A DNA stretch of 64,000 nucleotides, from NCBI RefSeq assembly GCF_006965485.1, contig NZ_CP041360.1, positions 4,692,501 to 4,756,500 of the forward strand, given 5' to 3'. This stretch comes from Spirosoma sp. KCTC 42546. Its GTDB lineage: Bacteria; Bacteroidota; Bacteroidia; Cytophagales; Spirosomataceae. Within the stretch, counting starts at the first letter, position 1. Each line of letters begins with the position of its first letter. The notes under the pieces are model-generated. The model searched no databases, had not been told where the DNA came from, and was given only the letters and a program-made list of their open reading frames with translations. Made by a program: the position numbers and the translations under genes. Shown one piece after another: positions 43,347 to 52,584 of this stretch.

Positions 43347-46300
43347 AATCCTTTATTCTTTTTCACCCAGATCACTTCCGTACTTTCTGGCTGCTTGTTG
43401 AGGCTAACTACGTTTCCTCCTTTCACCACCTCGTTCGATTTTATAATCTGCCCCGTTTTCGGGTTTACGTAACTAACCGAATAGGAACCCGTTACTTTGC
43501 TTAAATCAAGTTGAACGGGTGCCGTTGATTCGCTGTAAATAATATAGCCTGTCTTTTCATCGCCCATGGCCCATTGACGGGTAGGTTTCTGAGGCAAATC
43601 CAGCGGTTGCATCTGGCCAGCATCGGCCAAAAATTGAGGGTCTCTAACCGCTGGAATACTGGGCATTGATCCACCCGCCATCAGCACTGCCCAACCCATT
43701 GAGTCGAAACTGTCGGCGGCATAGAGTACGGCTTTATCTGAATACTTTTGGCGGTATTCGCTCACCGCCCGATAGACCTGCTCAAACGATGTCTTCTTAG
43801 GTGCAACCAGCCGGGCATGTTGGCGGGGAGCCAGATTTTGTCCACCAGCAGGCGCATAGGCCGAACCATTAGCCTGATAATGCCAGAACCGAATGTCGAT
43901 CAGATTAATAACCGAAGCCCGTTTGGCATCGGCCAGAATCGCATCCTGAACATCTTTGGTCGTACTTAAGCCAATAAGCACCTTTTTGCCGGTTTCCTTT
44001 TCCCATTCGCTTATGGTGTCAATCCAGAACTGGACAAAATGCAAGGGCCCGGTAAACTCCGCGCCAATGAGTTGAATGACGCCCGTGTTAGTTGTGAAAT
44101 TCGTTAGGCACTTGCGGATGTAGGCCCGATGCAAGGCCCGTCGGATCGGGTGCGACACATCGTAAAACTGCTCCGCCATGAAAATCCGTTTATCACCAGC
44201 GTAGGGTACAGGCTCAGGAAAGCCTGTATTGTTGATGTTGTTGACAGGACGCCAGGGAAAATCGGCATAGTGGGCACCCGCTTCGATGATGTTGTGCTGG
44301 AAATAATTCTCGTGAATGAGGGTCAATCCTTTCTGGTCGGCGAGGTCAGCAAATTGCTTCAACCGATTCCAGTACCAGTTGTTGTATTTTGTCAGATCGT
44401 ATTTGCTGAGGCCGTCCCAGGCTGTTTCTTTGCCGCTTCGGGCGAAGGGGAGTTCATAAAAGGGTGGCCATACTTCGCCATCCATCCGACGAATCCGTTC
44501 ATGGTCATCCCGCCGACGCTCGTACCAGAGTCCGTAGTTATGGTCAATGGCCTGTATATTCCTGACGGTCAACGAATCGGTTAGTTCGTCCAGATTATCG
44601 GTCAGCCCTTGCCCCGTCATGCCCGGCACAAAACGGGTGATGTGCGGCTTGACATTGTTCAACCCATAGGGCCGGGCGCTGCCGTTCCACCAGGGCACTT
44701 CCTGGCGACGACCGCTCACAAGCGTACTACCCCGAACCAGCTTGCCGTGCTGAATCTGCATCGGCGCAGATTTTGGTAGGGTTAGTTCTTTCGGCAAGCC
44801 AATTGTCTCAATCGACTTTGCCGTTGTGGTTGTTGGAATGGCTTGGCGTGATGAAGCCGCCGTGATAAAATCGTATAATGTTGGCGCTGGATGAACGGAT
44901 TGCCTGGTTAAGGCTGCGGCTACCTCAACTTTCGGGCTACTTGACGCTTCGGATTCAACGGGTAATAGAATAGTTCTACCTGTGATGTTGTCACCTAATC
45001 GGTCCTTTAGTTGGGCGTAATACAAGCTTCGAGGCTGAATATGCTCGTTGGACATATCCCAATACCCATCCCCGGCAAACTGTGCCCAGGTACCAAACGC
45101 CCAGTTTTGTGCGGTTGGTGGCCGATAATTTTCAACACGGGCAGCGGTACATTGCCAGAAAACACTGTTGGCAGCGCTCCAGCCAGCCCCTTGCCCATCC
45201 TGGCCGAGATTGGTAAAACGTAACGCATTCCCGTCAATATTGACGATATCAAACAATATGCCCGACGCCCAGCTATCAATGGCACCACTAAAACTAAAGG
45301 GTAGATGCGATTCGCACTGCACAAAGGCATTCGGACCGGCACTGCAATAGCCAACGGCAAAATCATGGTAGCCAAATTCAGCATACAATCGTTGACAAAG
45401 CACCTGCTGCCCCCGAACCAGGAACGTAGTACGGCGCTCCCCACCAATTTCGGAGATCGGCTCCAGTGATTGGCAATCCTCAATCGTAACACGTTTTGCC
45501 GTTTCCTGGACATTTACCGCCGAACCCGCAAAATGGGTAAAAACCACTTGTCGCACCCAGGCATCCTGAACGTTTTCGAGGACAATGGCCATCCAGCGAT
45601 GATCTTCATCTTTCGGATTGGCTTTATCGTACGACGATTCCAGTTTCAGATTTTCAACCCCAGATTGAGTAATTCGCCCAGACCAGGTATACTTAGCAAT
45701 GGTGCCCCCACCGTAAGTAGAATCCAGAGCGGTTGTCAACGGGGCATCCAGCGTGAGTTCGGTGCCGTTCACGGCTGTAACCTGCCGATCCCACATAATG
45801 TCGCGTTGGCCGGGTTTCCAACCCAGTGACGAGACACCTCCACCAAACTGGTCGGTTCCCAGTTTCTGAATCCATTCTTTGGTCGACGGCCTGCGTATCT
45901 GAACAAAATCACCAGCTTTTAAGTCTGTTGATTTCGCCACATGAATCTTCAGAGCATTGACAGGTATGTACCCATCGGCAATCGAACTACCAGAAGCCAG
46001 ATGTCGGTCGTTTTTCCCAGAGATTGTAATCAGATTGTCGCGACTAAAACCCGTTCCGAGAAGGGTTGTTGCCTGTATTCCACTGCCCCGTAGTACAACG
46101 CCCGAAGCGTCTAGTTTCAAACTTCCCGCTACTTCATACACGCCCTTTTCGAGCAGAACGGCTCCCCGAAACCCATCATTATTGATCGGCAACGAGGCCA
46201 CATAGTCAATGGCCGCCTGAATTCGACGGGTAGCATCCCCCTTCCGAGCGGGTACAACAATCTTGATGGCCACGTTCGGAATGGCTTGTTCGCCCGCTTT

Positions 46301-46489
46301 ATAACCGCAATATGAAAAATCAGGAATACGGTTACCCAATTCGTCTGGGGTGTAGATTAAATGCCCCTCCTGACCAAGCGCTACGGGTTGCTTTTTAATC
46401 GGCTTATTCCCCTGCGCGCATACCGCACCAATACGTCCAATGGCGATCAGCAGACAAAGCAGGAGAATAAACCGGTTGGGTTTGAGCAT
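43343..46489 (-). CDS. Secreted beta-helix protein fused to a TIM-barrel-like DUF6298-type domain
   Basis: A 1048-residue exported protein with the signal RFILLLCLLIAIGRIGAVCA. The N-terminal half is a right-handed beta-helix of the pectate-lyase/polygalacturonase kind, recognised by RIQAAIDYVASLP, GAVLLEKGVYEVAG and SGVVLRGSG. The C-terminal half has TIM-barrel-like features (PHITRFVPGMTGQGLTDNLD, GLTLIHENYFQHNIIEAG, NLIDIRFWHYQANG) that resemble DUF6298/DUF4955-type domains of pectin loci. A short final strand domain ends in ESTEVIWVKK. It overlaps the next gene by four bases. It is probably a two-activity pectinolytic enzyme. The domain numbers are from memory and not tested. Confidence 0.75.
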   Translation of the reverse strand: MLKPNRFILLLCLLIAIGRIGAVCAQGNKPIKKQPVALGQEGHLIYTPDELGNRIPDFSYCGYKAGEQAIPNVAIKIVVPARKGDATRRIQAAIDYVASLPINNDGFRGAVLLEKGVYEVAGSLKLDASGVVLRGSGIQATTLLGTGFSRDNLITISGKNDRHLASGSSIADGYIPVNALKIHVAKSTDLKAGDFVQIRRPSTKEWIQKLGTDQFGGGVSSLGWKPGQRDIMWDRQVTAVNGTELTLDAPLTTALDSTYGGGTIAKYTWSGRITQSGVENLKLESSYDKANPKDEDHRWMAIVLENVQDAWVRQVVFTHFAGSAVNVQETAKRVTIEDCQSLEPISEIGGERRTTFLVRGQQVLCQRLYAEFGYHDFAVGYCSAGPNAFVQCESHLPFSFSGAIDSWASGILFDIVNIDGNALRFTNLGQDGQGAGWSAANSVFWQCTAARVENYRPPTAQNWAFGTWAQFAGDGYWDMSNEHIQPRSLYYAQLKDRLGDNITGRTILLPVESEASSSPKVEVAAALTRQSVHPAPTLYDFITAASSRQAIPTTTTAKSIETIGLPKELTLPKSAPMQIQHGKLVRGSTLVSGRRQEVPWWNGSARPYGLNNVKPHITRFVPGMTGQGLTDNLDELTDSLTVRNIQAIDHNYGLWYERRRDDHERIRRMDGEVWPPFYELPFARSGKETAWDGLSKYDLTKYNNWYWNRLKQFADLADQKGLTLIHENYFQHNIIEAGAHYADFPWRPVNNINNTGFPEPVPYAGDKRIFMAEQFYDVSHPIRRALHRAYIRKCLTNFTTNTGVIQLIGAEFTGPLHFVQFWIDTISEWEKETGKKVLIGLSTTKDVQDAILADAKRASVINLIDIRFWHYQANGSAYAPAGGQNLAPRQHARLVAPKKTSFEQVYRAVSEYRQKYSDKAVLYAADSFDSMGWAVLMAGGSMPSIPAVRDPQFLADAGQMQPLDLPQKPTRQWAMGDEKTGYIIYSESTAPVQLDLSKVTGSYSVSYVNPKTGQIIKSNEVVKGGNVVSLNKQPESTEVIWVKKNKGL

Positions 46490-46513
46490 GGTTTCAGGCA
46501 GAATTTTTGACTA

Positions 46514-48157
46514 CTACGTTCTCGGTCTTACCTGTTGAACGGGAACAACACTGTTCAGGTACTCCTCAATATTGGTATACCCATCCTTATTTTTATCCTG
46601 ACTGGCATCCGAGGCATCCTTGGGGTTGAGGCCATTTTTCGCTTCCCAGGCGTCCGGCATACCATCTTTATCGGAATCAACGTAAGGGGTGCCTTTGTAG
46701 TCAGGATAACCACCAACCTGGCTAGGATCGGTAATGATGCCATTTTTATACGAATCAATGGGTAGCCGACGATGCTTAAACTGGGTTTCAGGTAATTTCA
46801 CACCTTCTTTGTAAGCAATCTTTCCGGTACGTACCTGCTCTACGACGCGTGCATCGACAGGATCACGCTTAGGCAAGGTAGCGCCTGCGTTGGCCAATAC
46901 ATAGTCATACGCCTGTTGCGCCGACAGTATAGTGAGTTTAGGCATTGGAAGCGGCTCTTTCCATTTAATGCTGGCCGTATATTGACCCGCATTGGGCATC
47001 TCTTCCACCTGAACACCCCCATCCCAGTTATCTTTCGTCACCTTGTCATGTCCTTCCACAATGTTGCCATTGACGTAAGCACGCCCATACTCCCGATGAT
47101 CCAATTTACTACGTCCCGATTCAGGTTTTAGAATCCGGTAGCCAATTGGTGAATCTTTTGGCGTTTGAGGACCCGGCTTATAATAGTTATTGATGATGTT
47201 GTACATCGCGGTGTAGTCGCCACCATCCGTTGACCGATGCACCCAGTTGAAGATTACGTTGTTCGTGAAATTGAAGATTCCGTTCCAGCCGATTGATGGG
47301 TTCCGGCCCGCGTTATCGGCCCAGAGGTTGCGCATGAACGTACAATTTTCGCCCCCTAGTGTGCTACCAAAGGCGTGATTCCAGGTATCCAGGGCTTCGG
47401 AGAAAATCGAATTCTGAATCGTGATATTGACCGTTGGGAGCTTCTCTTCCAGCGGTTTGCCCGTGCTATCGTTATACATATGGCGGTACATCGACATATT
47501 TTCGTCCAGCCCCCAGCTTGCCGACACGTGGTCGATCATAATATTACCAATCGGGTTACCCCCAATGGAATCGTCGCGACGGCCTACGTTGGTTTCGCCC
47601 CGACGGAAACGCATATAGCGAACAATCACATCGTGCGTATTGATCCAGACCGATTCACCCGCTACACAAACACCATCGCCCGGTGCTGTCTGACCGGCAA
47701 TCGTAATATAAGGCGCTCGGATAATCAAGGGCGTTTTCAGGCGAATAATTCCGGCAACATTAAAAACAATGGTACGGGCTCCTCCCTGCTCACAAGCATC
47801 ACGCAAGGTGCCGGGCCCGCGATCGTCCAGACTGGTTACAACAATCACCTTACCACCCCGACCACCAAATGTATAGGCACCGCCCCCCTCAGCACCGGGG
47901 AAAGCCGGGATATGAGCTTGTGGCAGATCAACGGGGCGAGCAGCCCAGGGTACATAGGGTTTTCCTTCCTGTGCTTCTTTTTTAATGATTGGTAAGGCTT
48001 TTAACCATGCAATGTCCGACTGTCGTCGGGATTCGTTCAGTAGGTCATCACTTTCCTTCTGTACATCCGCCGGAATAGTCGGGTACTGGGCAAAAACAGT
48101 CTGCTGACCTAGTACTAGGGCCGCAAAAAGTAAAATGGAACTACTAAGTTTTTTCAT
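46514..48157 (-). CDS. Polysaccharide lyase family 1 (pectate lyase) with calcium-binding TSP3-like tail
   Basis: A 547-residue secreted enzyme with signal SILLFAALVLGQQTVFAQ. The beta-helix begins at FPGAEGGGAYTFGGRGGKV; the PL1-type stretches VIVVTSLDDRGPGTLRDAC, YMRFRRGETNVGRRDDSIGG and IDHVSASWGLDENMSMY supply calcium-binding and catalytic regions. The C-terminus has a TSP3/EF-hand-like loop, DSDKDGMPDAWEAKNGLNP and DKNKDGYTNIEEYL. It cleaves polygalacturonate by beta-elimination and is the best evidence that the locus targets pectin. It heads the long minus-strand gene run. Confidence 0.88.
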   Translation of the reverse strand: MKKLSSSILLFAALVLGQQTVFAQYPTIPADVQKESDDLLNESRRQSDIAWLKALPIIKKEAQEGKPYVPWAARPVDLPQAHIPAFPGAEGGGAYTFGGRGGKVIVVTSLDDRGPGTLRDACEQGGARTIVFNVAGIIRLKTPLIIRAPYITIAGQTAPGDGVCVAGESVWINTHDVIVRYMRFRRGETNVGRRDDSIGGNPIGNIMIDHVSASWGLDENMSMYRHMYNDSTGKPLEEKLPTVNITIQNSIFSEALDTWNHAFGSTLGGENCTFMRNLWADNAGRNPSIGWNGIFNFTNNVIFNWVHRSTDGGDYTAMYNIINNYYKPGPQTPKDSPIGYRILKPESGRSKLDHREYGRAYVNGNIVEGHDKVTKDNWDGGVQVEEMPNAGQYTASIKWKEPLPMPKLTILSAQQAYDYVLANAGATLPKRDPVDARVVEQVRTGKIAYKEGVKLPETQFKHRRLPIDSYKNGIITDPSQVGGYPDYKGTPYVDSDKDGMPDAWEAKNGLNPKDASDASQDKNKDGYTNIEEYLNSVVPVQQVRPRT

Positions 48158-48569
48158 TGGACAGGGTTTCTGTTGAGTGAATGCTGTATCGACTCATTTA
48201 AGGCAGTTTGATCTTCCGCTGGCAGCTTCTGCTCAGATCGTATATTAACATCAAAATAAGGCTAAAAAATAGGGCAATATCTATATCATTTTTTCGGCAA
48301 TGTATAGGATATTATCATCGGCTATTAAAACAAGTGCCCACAGTTGGAAAAGGACATAGAATTGACTGCTCAACGACTTAAACGAAGCCACTTATCAAAA
48401 ATCAGTAACCACAAACAGGGAGAATAATGAGTCAACTACTCTGTGTACTCTGTGCCTCTGTGGTTAATAACGTAAGATTCATGATTGCCAGTTGGGGTAA
48501 AATAGGAGCTTCATGGCCTTATTGGAGTTTATAGGGCCATTATCTCCCTTATCTAAATTGGTTCACCGT
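48158..48569. other. Divergent intergenic region between PL1 and aldose epimerase genes
   Basis: This 412-base AT-rich interval has no credible gene. It contains a decayed repeat copy at 48405-48466. It should hold the promoter of the long minus-strand operon, but I see no good TAnnTTTG box on that strand. Confidence 0.55.
48405..48466. repeat. Decayed inverted repeat, CACAGAGGCACAGAG family, copy 5
   Basis: The right arm CTCTGTGCCTCTGTGGTTA is intact, while the left arm (TAACCACAAACAGGGAGA) has diverged. The fold is weakened, which suggests it is not under strong selection here. Confidence 0.7.
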
Positions 48570-49718
48570 ATGAAACTCCTTATCATTACCTTATCTGGAC
48601 TGTTTTTTTTAACTAGTATGATGCATAAATCTGATACCGACGAATCAGCCACTGAGCCCAAAGCAGGTATTGAAAAAACACACTATGGAACATTCCCCGA
48701 TGGCCGCGTAGCCGATCTGTTTACGCTTCGGAATGCCAAAGGGATGGTCGTAAAAATCACGAACTACGGTGGCTATATCGTTTCCTTTACGGCTCCAGAC
48801 AAGGCTGGTAAACAGGAAGATATAGTACTGAACGTGCCTACCTTCGACGATTATGTAAAAGGAACACCCAGTTTAGGCCCCATTATCGGGCGTTTTGGCA
48901 ACCGGATTGCCAACGGAAAATTTACGATCGATGGGAAAGAATACACGCTGGCGCAGAATAATAATGGTAACCACATTCACGGCGGCCCAATAGGTTTCGA
49001 CAAGCAACTATGGACAGCCACGCCCAAAGACGGTAATGAACCGGCAGTCGTGTTAACGTATTTATCGAAAGATGGTGACCAGGGCTTTCCCGGCAATTTA
49101 ACCGTAGAGGTAACCTACACACTTCAAAAAGATAACGCGCTTCGCATCGACTACAAAGCCACAACCGATAAGCCGACCATAATCAACCTGACCAATCATA
49201 CCTATTTCAATTTGAGTGGGATGAAGCAGGACGTCATGAACCATGTTTTGATGGTAAATGCCAATAAGTACCTGGCAACCGATCCCAAACAGATTCCAAC
49301 CGGCGAACTAGTCTCCGTTGCTGGCACTCCATTCGATTTTACGAAACCAACGGCCATCGGTACCCACATTAACGACACTACCGATACGCAAATTCGGTAT
49401 GGCAAAGGCTACGACCACTGTTGGGTATTTACCAATCCGGCGAAGACACTGAAATTAGGCGCTACAGTGTATGAACCGACCACTGGCCGTTTTATGGAAA
49501 TGTACACGACCGAACCAGCTGTACAGGTTTACACGGCCAATAACCTGAATGGCAAGCTGATGAATAAGGATGGCGTGGCGCTGAGTAAGCGGTTTGGCGT
49601 TTGCCTGGAAACCCAGCACTTCCCGGATTCGCCGAACCACCCGGATTTTCCGACTACCGTACTACGCCCCAATGAGACGTATAAAAGCACAACGGTGTAT
49701 AAGCTTTCAGTGAAGTAA
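48570..49718 (+). CDS. Aldose 1-epimerase (galactose mutarotase family)
   Basis: A 382-residue protein when started at the ATG at 48570 (MKLLIITLSGLFFL). The hydrophobic N-terminus suggests export or membrane anchoring; no lipobox Cys is present. The beta-sandwich motifs are clear: IIGRFGNRIANGKF, NGNHIHGGPIGFDK, the catalytic His in IINLTNHTYFNLSG and the Glu in VCLETQHFPDSPNHP. It interconverts alpha and beta anomers of galactose or glucose, fitting with the adjacent glycan locus. The longer frame from 48513 lacks a signal and is not preferred. Confidence 0.9.
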   Translation: MKLLIITLSGLFFLTSMMHKSDTDESATEPKAGIEKTHYGTFPDGRVADLFTLRNAKGMVVKITNYGGYIVSFTAPDKAGKQEDIVLNVPTFDDYVKGTPSLGPIIGRFGNRIANGKFTIDGKEYTLAQNNNGNHIHGGPIGFDKQLWTATPKDGNEPAVVLTYLSKDGDQGFPGNLTVEVTYTLQKDNALRIDYKATTDKPTIINLTNHTYFNLSGMKQDVMNHVLMVNANKYLATDPKQIPTGELVSVAGTPFDFTKPTAIGTHINDTTDTQIRYGKGYDHCWVFTNPAKTLKLGATVYEPTTGRFMEMYTTEPAVQVYTANNLNGKLMNKDGVALSKRFGVCLETQHFPDSPNHPDFPTTVLRPNETYKSTTVYKLSVK

Positions 49719-49815
49719 ATAGAACGCTGATTCGTATGATTAGTATGATTTACGCGGATAAAATCTCCCATAAATCCGCGTAAATCTTAACAATCATAAA
49801 AATCAGCGTTCTATT
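49718..49815. repeat. Inverted repeat between galM-like and mtgA genes (AATAGAACGCTGATT family)
   Basis: The arms contain AATAGAACGCTGATT...TTTACGCGGA and the inverse TCCGCGTAAAT...AATCAGCGTTCTATT. It exactly fills the space between two convergent stop codons, zero and two bases away. It could work as a bidirectional terminator. Confidence 0.9.
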
Positions 49816-49817
49816 GT

Positions 49818-50681
49818 TCACAAATTCCGAATGTATTTCTGTCCGCCCAGGTAGCGCATTTGCCGGGCAATTTGAGTAGTTCGGCGTTGTATGTAATTCG
49901 ATGGGTTTTTAATTGAAAACTGGCGTGGGTTTGGGAGTACTGCCGCTATCCGGGCAGCCTCATTCCGTGAGAGGGAAGCCGCCGAATGCCCATAATAGCG
50001 CTGTGCAGCCGCTTCGACCCCAAAGGTCATTGGGCCGGTTTCAGCAACGTTCAGGTATACTTCCAGGATGCGCTTTTTGCCCCAGATCAACTCAATCAGC
50101 ATGGTGAAGTAGACTTCCAACCCCTTACGGACGTAACTGTGTCCACTCCAGAGAAAGACGTTTTTAGCTACCTGCTGCGAAATAGTGCTGGCCCCCCGTG
50201 ATCGTTTACCAATCTGATTTTCTTTGATGGCATCCTGAATTTCGTCGAAATCAAACCCCCAGTGCGTTGGAAATGCCTGATCTTCTGAAGCTACAACAGC
50301 AAGGGCTGCTTCTTTGCTGATGTTATCGTAAGAGCGCCATTTTTTGTATACGTGACCGCTCTCCTCCGTCCCGATGGTATCGACCCATCGCGAGACTACT
50401 AAAGGCGTTACTAAAACGGGGACGTATTTCAGCACGATTACATATACGAGAGAACCAAAAAATAGCCAGAGGAAGGCTTTCACACAAAAGCCATAAACGC
50501 TTTCCAGCAAAGGTTGCTCACGCATAAACCGCCGAACTTTTTGAAAGCGCGACGGCTCTGGTCGGCTGGAAGTGCGGCCTCCAACCTTAGATTCCCGCTG
50601 GGTAAACGCCTGTGGTGCTTTTGGGCGTGGTTGCTGAGGGGGACTCGTACGAAATGTGTTGACTGGGCGCTGCGGATTCAT
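49818..50681 (-). CDS. mtgA: Monofunctional biosynthetic peptidoglycan transglycosylase
   Basis: A 287-residue GT51 enzyme that polymerises lipid II into glycan strands at the inner membrane. A basic, Pro-rich cytoplasmic start (about 60 residues) precedes one transmembrane helix (AFLWLFFGSLVYVIVLKYV). The GT51 motifs follow in order: catalytic Glu in VASEDQAFPTHWGFD, GASTISQQVAKNVFLW, the second Glu in RILEVYLNVAETGPMTFG and ARIAAVLPNPRQFS. There is no penicillin-binding domain. The length and layout are normal for MtgA. It stands alone between the epimerase and HemW genes. Confidence 0.93.
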   Translation of the reverse strand: MNPQRPVNTFRTSPPQQPRPKAPQAFTQRESKVGGRTSSRPEPSRFQKVRRFMREQPLLESVYGFCVKAFLWLFFGSLVYVIVLKYVPVLVTPLVVSRWVDTIGTEESGHVYKKWRSYDNISKEAALAVVASEDQAFPTHWGFDFDEIQDAIKENQIGKRSRGASTISQQVAKNVFLWSGHSYVRKGLEVYFTMLIELIWGKKRILEVYLNVAETGPMTFGVEAAAQRYYGHSAASLSRNEAARIAAVLPNPRQFSIKNPSNYIQRRTTQIARQMRYLGGQKYIRNL

Positions 50682-50787
50682 AGGTGTAGGAGCATTCCGC
50701 GAAAATAATAGTAAGGTCGATGTAAACCCGCTTTTTAGCTAAAATCCCCGAAAAAAGCGGGGCCCTACGGTACAACACGCTCGTTTC

Positions 50788-51924
50788 CTACTCCACAAAC
50801 AAGGTTGCAGCGACACGATCGGCAAACAGTTTACCTGCATTGGTCAAACGCAGACGGTCGCCTTCGCGGATGAGCCAGCCCGATGCGTACATCGCTGCGA
50901 GGTCTGAGGCCTGCTGGTTCTCAAAATCAGTTCTCAGCAACCCGTTCAGTTCGGTCAGTGAACATCCCCACTGTGTCCGTAACCCCGTCAGCAAATAGTC
51001 GTTTACCTGGTCAGCAATCGTTAATTCCTCTACTTCAGCGGGTAGTTTCCCCTGCCGAATATCTGCGATATAACGTACATTATTGGCAATATTGTATTGC
51101 CGCGAATGACCATTATACGAGTGGGCACTTGGGCCAATCCCGAGGTAGGGTTTTCGTTGCCAGTACGCGGTGTTATGACGGGCGTATTGAACTGTTTGAT
51201 CCTGTCCGCTTCGGGCAAAATTCGAGATTTCGTAATGGGCATAGCCCGCTTGTGTTAACGCCTGCGTTAGCTCCTCAAACTGCTCGGCGGCTATCGCTTC
51301 ATCGGCGGGCGGTAGCTTTCCTTTCTGCTGCCACCGGCCAAAAGCGGTGTCGGGTTCAATGGTCAGTGCGTAAGCGGAGAGGTGCGGTACGTCCAGCGCA
51401 CGGATTTTCTGCAAATCGAGTTGCCAGCGAGATTGGTCACGGTTGGGGATCCCGTAAATCAGATCGACGCTCAAATTCTCAAAACCTGCCTCCCGTGCCA
51501 GCCTGACACAGTTTTCGGCTTCGGTTGCCGTATGCGCCCGGTTCATCCAGTGGAGCGTCGCTTCATCGAAAGTTTGGATTCCGATACTCAGGCGGTTCAC
51601 GTACTGGCGCAGCATCCGCAATTTCTCGGCACTCAGATCATCCGGATTGGCTTCGAGGGTAATTTCAGCCGAAGGAGATACCGTAAAATAGGTATGAATG
51701 GTCTCAAAAATCTGCGCTAACTCAGCCTCGGTTAACAGGGAGGGTGTCCCCCCACCGAAGTAAATTGTCTCCAGATTTGGCGTAGGTAGGTATAAATGCT
51801 GCATCCGTATTTCGGTACAGAGCGCATCCACCAAAGCCGATTTCTGCCCCATGTTCGTACTAAAATGGAAGTCGCAGTAATGGCAGGCCTGCTTGCAGAA
51901 TGGTATATGTATATAAAGGTGCAT
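50788..51924 (-). CDS. hemW: Radical SAM heme chaperone HemW
   Basis: A 378-residue radical SAM protein. I start at the ATG at 51924 (MHLYIHIPFCKQACHYCDF), since the family begins with exactly this motif; the longer frame adds only six residues. The cysteines of CKQACHYC bind the 4Fe-4S cluster. IYFGGGTPSLL, LSIGIQTFDEATLHWMNR and YEISNFARSGQ are family hallmarks. HemW carries heme and delivers it to membrane-bound respiratory enzymes; older annotations called it oxygen-independent coproporphyrinogen oxidase. The C-terminal HTH-like part reads FENQQASDLAAMYASGWLI. Confidence 0.93.
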   Translation of the reverse strand: MHLYIHIPFCKQACHYCDFHFSTNMGQKSALVDALCTEIRMQHLYLPTPNLETIYFGGGTPSLLTEAELAQIFETIHTYFTVSPSAEITLEANPDDLSAEKLRMLRQYVNRLSIGIQTFDEATLHWMNRAHTATEAENCVRLAREAGFENLSVDLIYGIPNRDQSRWQLDLQKIRALDVPHLSAYALTIEPDTAFGRWQQKGKLPPADEAIAAEQFEELTQALTQAGYAHYEISNFARSGQDQTVQYARHNTAYWQRKPYLGIGPSAHSYNGHSRQYNIANNVRYIADIRQGKLPAEVEELTIADQVNDYLLTGLRTQWGCSLTELNGLLRTDFENQQASDLAAMYASGWLIREGDRLRLTNAGKLFADRVAATLFVE

Positions 51925-51970
51925 TTGCCCTATTGACAACAAAGTGGGGAGATAGGTTTAATGGGGAGAA

Positions 51971-52080
51971 GAAAAGGGAGGAAGGAGGAGAGGGAGGAAA
52001 GGGAAAAAGTAAGTGTTTCGGAAACGCGTCTATCACCTATTCCCTTTCGTCCCTCTCCTCCTTCCTCCCTTTCCTCCCTC
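51971..52080. repeat. Purine/pyrimidine inverted repeat (GGAGGAAGGAGGAGAGGG type)
   Basis: The left arm (about 51974-52010) is almost pure purine and the right arm (about 52040-52080) almost pure pyrimidine, inverted copies of each other. The right arm ends at the GNAT stop codon. Such tracts could form a hairpin or triplex in addition to acting as a terminator. Confidence 0.85.
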
Positions 52081-52532
52081 TATAACTTTTTCTCCAGAAC
52101 AATCATGAGTCCATACGTACCCTGCACAGTACCAATAATATCGAAACCAAAGCGGAGGTTGAGGATCAGCATGGAACGCCACTGGTTGTAGGTCTGTGTT
52201 CGAATAGTATGATACTTATTCTGACGACACCAGTCATGCTGTTGGCGCATCAGTTCAGATGCGATGCCCTGCCCTCTGTAGTCTGGATGAACGCCACCCA
52301 GCCAACTGTAAAAATGACCTGGCTTTCGTTCATAGCCAAGTTTACAGCCCACAACGTGTTCGTTTTCAACAGCCAGTACCAGTTGTAACTCCATACGCTC
52401 TTGTTGATAGGTAAGATCGGCAAGTAAGGAATCGCGGGATTGATTGCCGAATAGCATGACCAGTTGATCAATTAGAGCAGTAAATTTAGGTTCGGGGGGC
52501 AATCCGTCAATCATTTCATAGCGAACATCCAT
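52080..52532 (-). CDS. GNAT family N-acetyltransferase
   Basis: A 150-residue acetyltransferase. The acetyl-CoA-binding motif A is LGGVHPDYRGQGIASELMRQ, with the R/Q-x-x-G-x-G/A signature RGQGIA. Strand 4 is at CKLGYERKPGHFYSWLGG, and a final beta hairpin closes with FGFDIIGTVQGTYG. It would transfer an acetyl group to an unknown small amine or protein N-terminus. No partner gene is evident. Confidence 0.88.
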   Translation of the reverse strand: MDVRYEMIDGLPPEPKFTALIDQLVMLFGNQSRDSLLADLTYQQERMELQLVLAVENEHVVGCKLGYERKPGHFYSWLGGVHPDYRGQGIASELMRQQHDWCRQNKYHTIRTQTYNQWRSMLILNLRFGFDIIGTVQGTYGLMIVLEKKL

Positions 52533-52584
52533 GCAGTAAAAATACAGGGAAAACCACTATTTTGCAGTTCAACCTTCCTATAGC

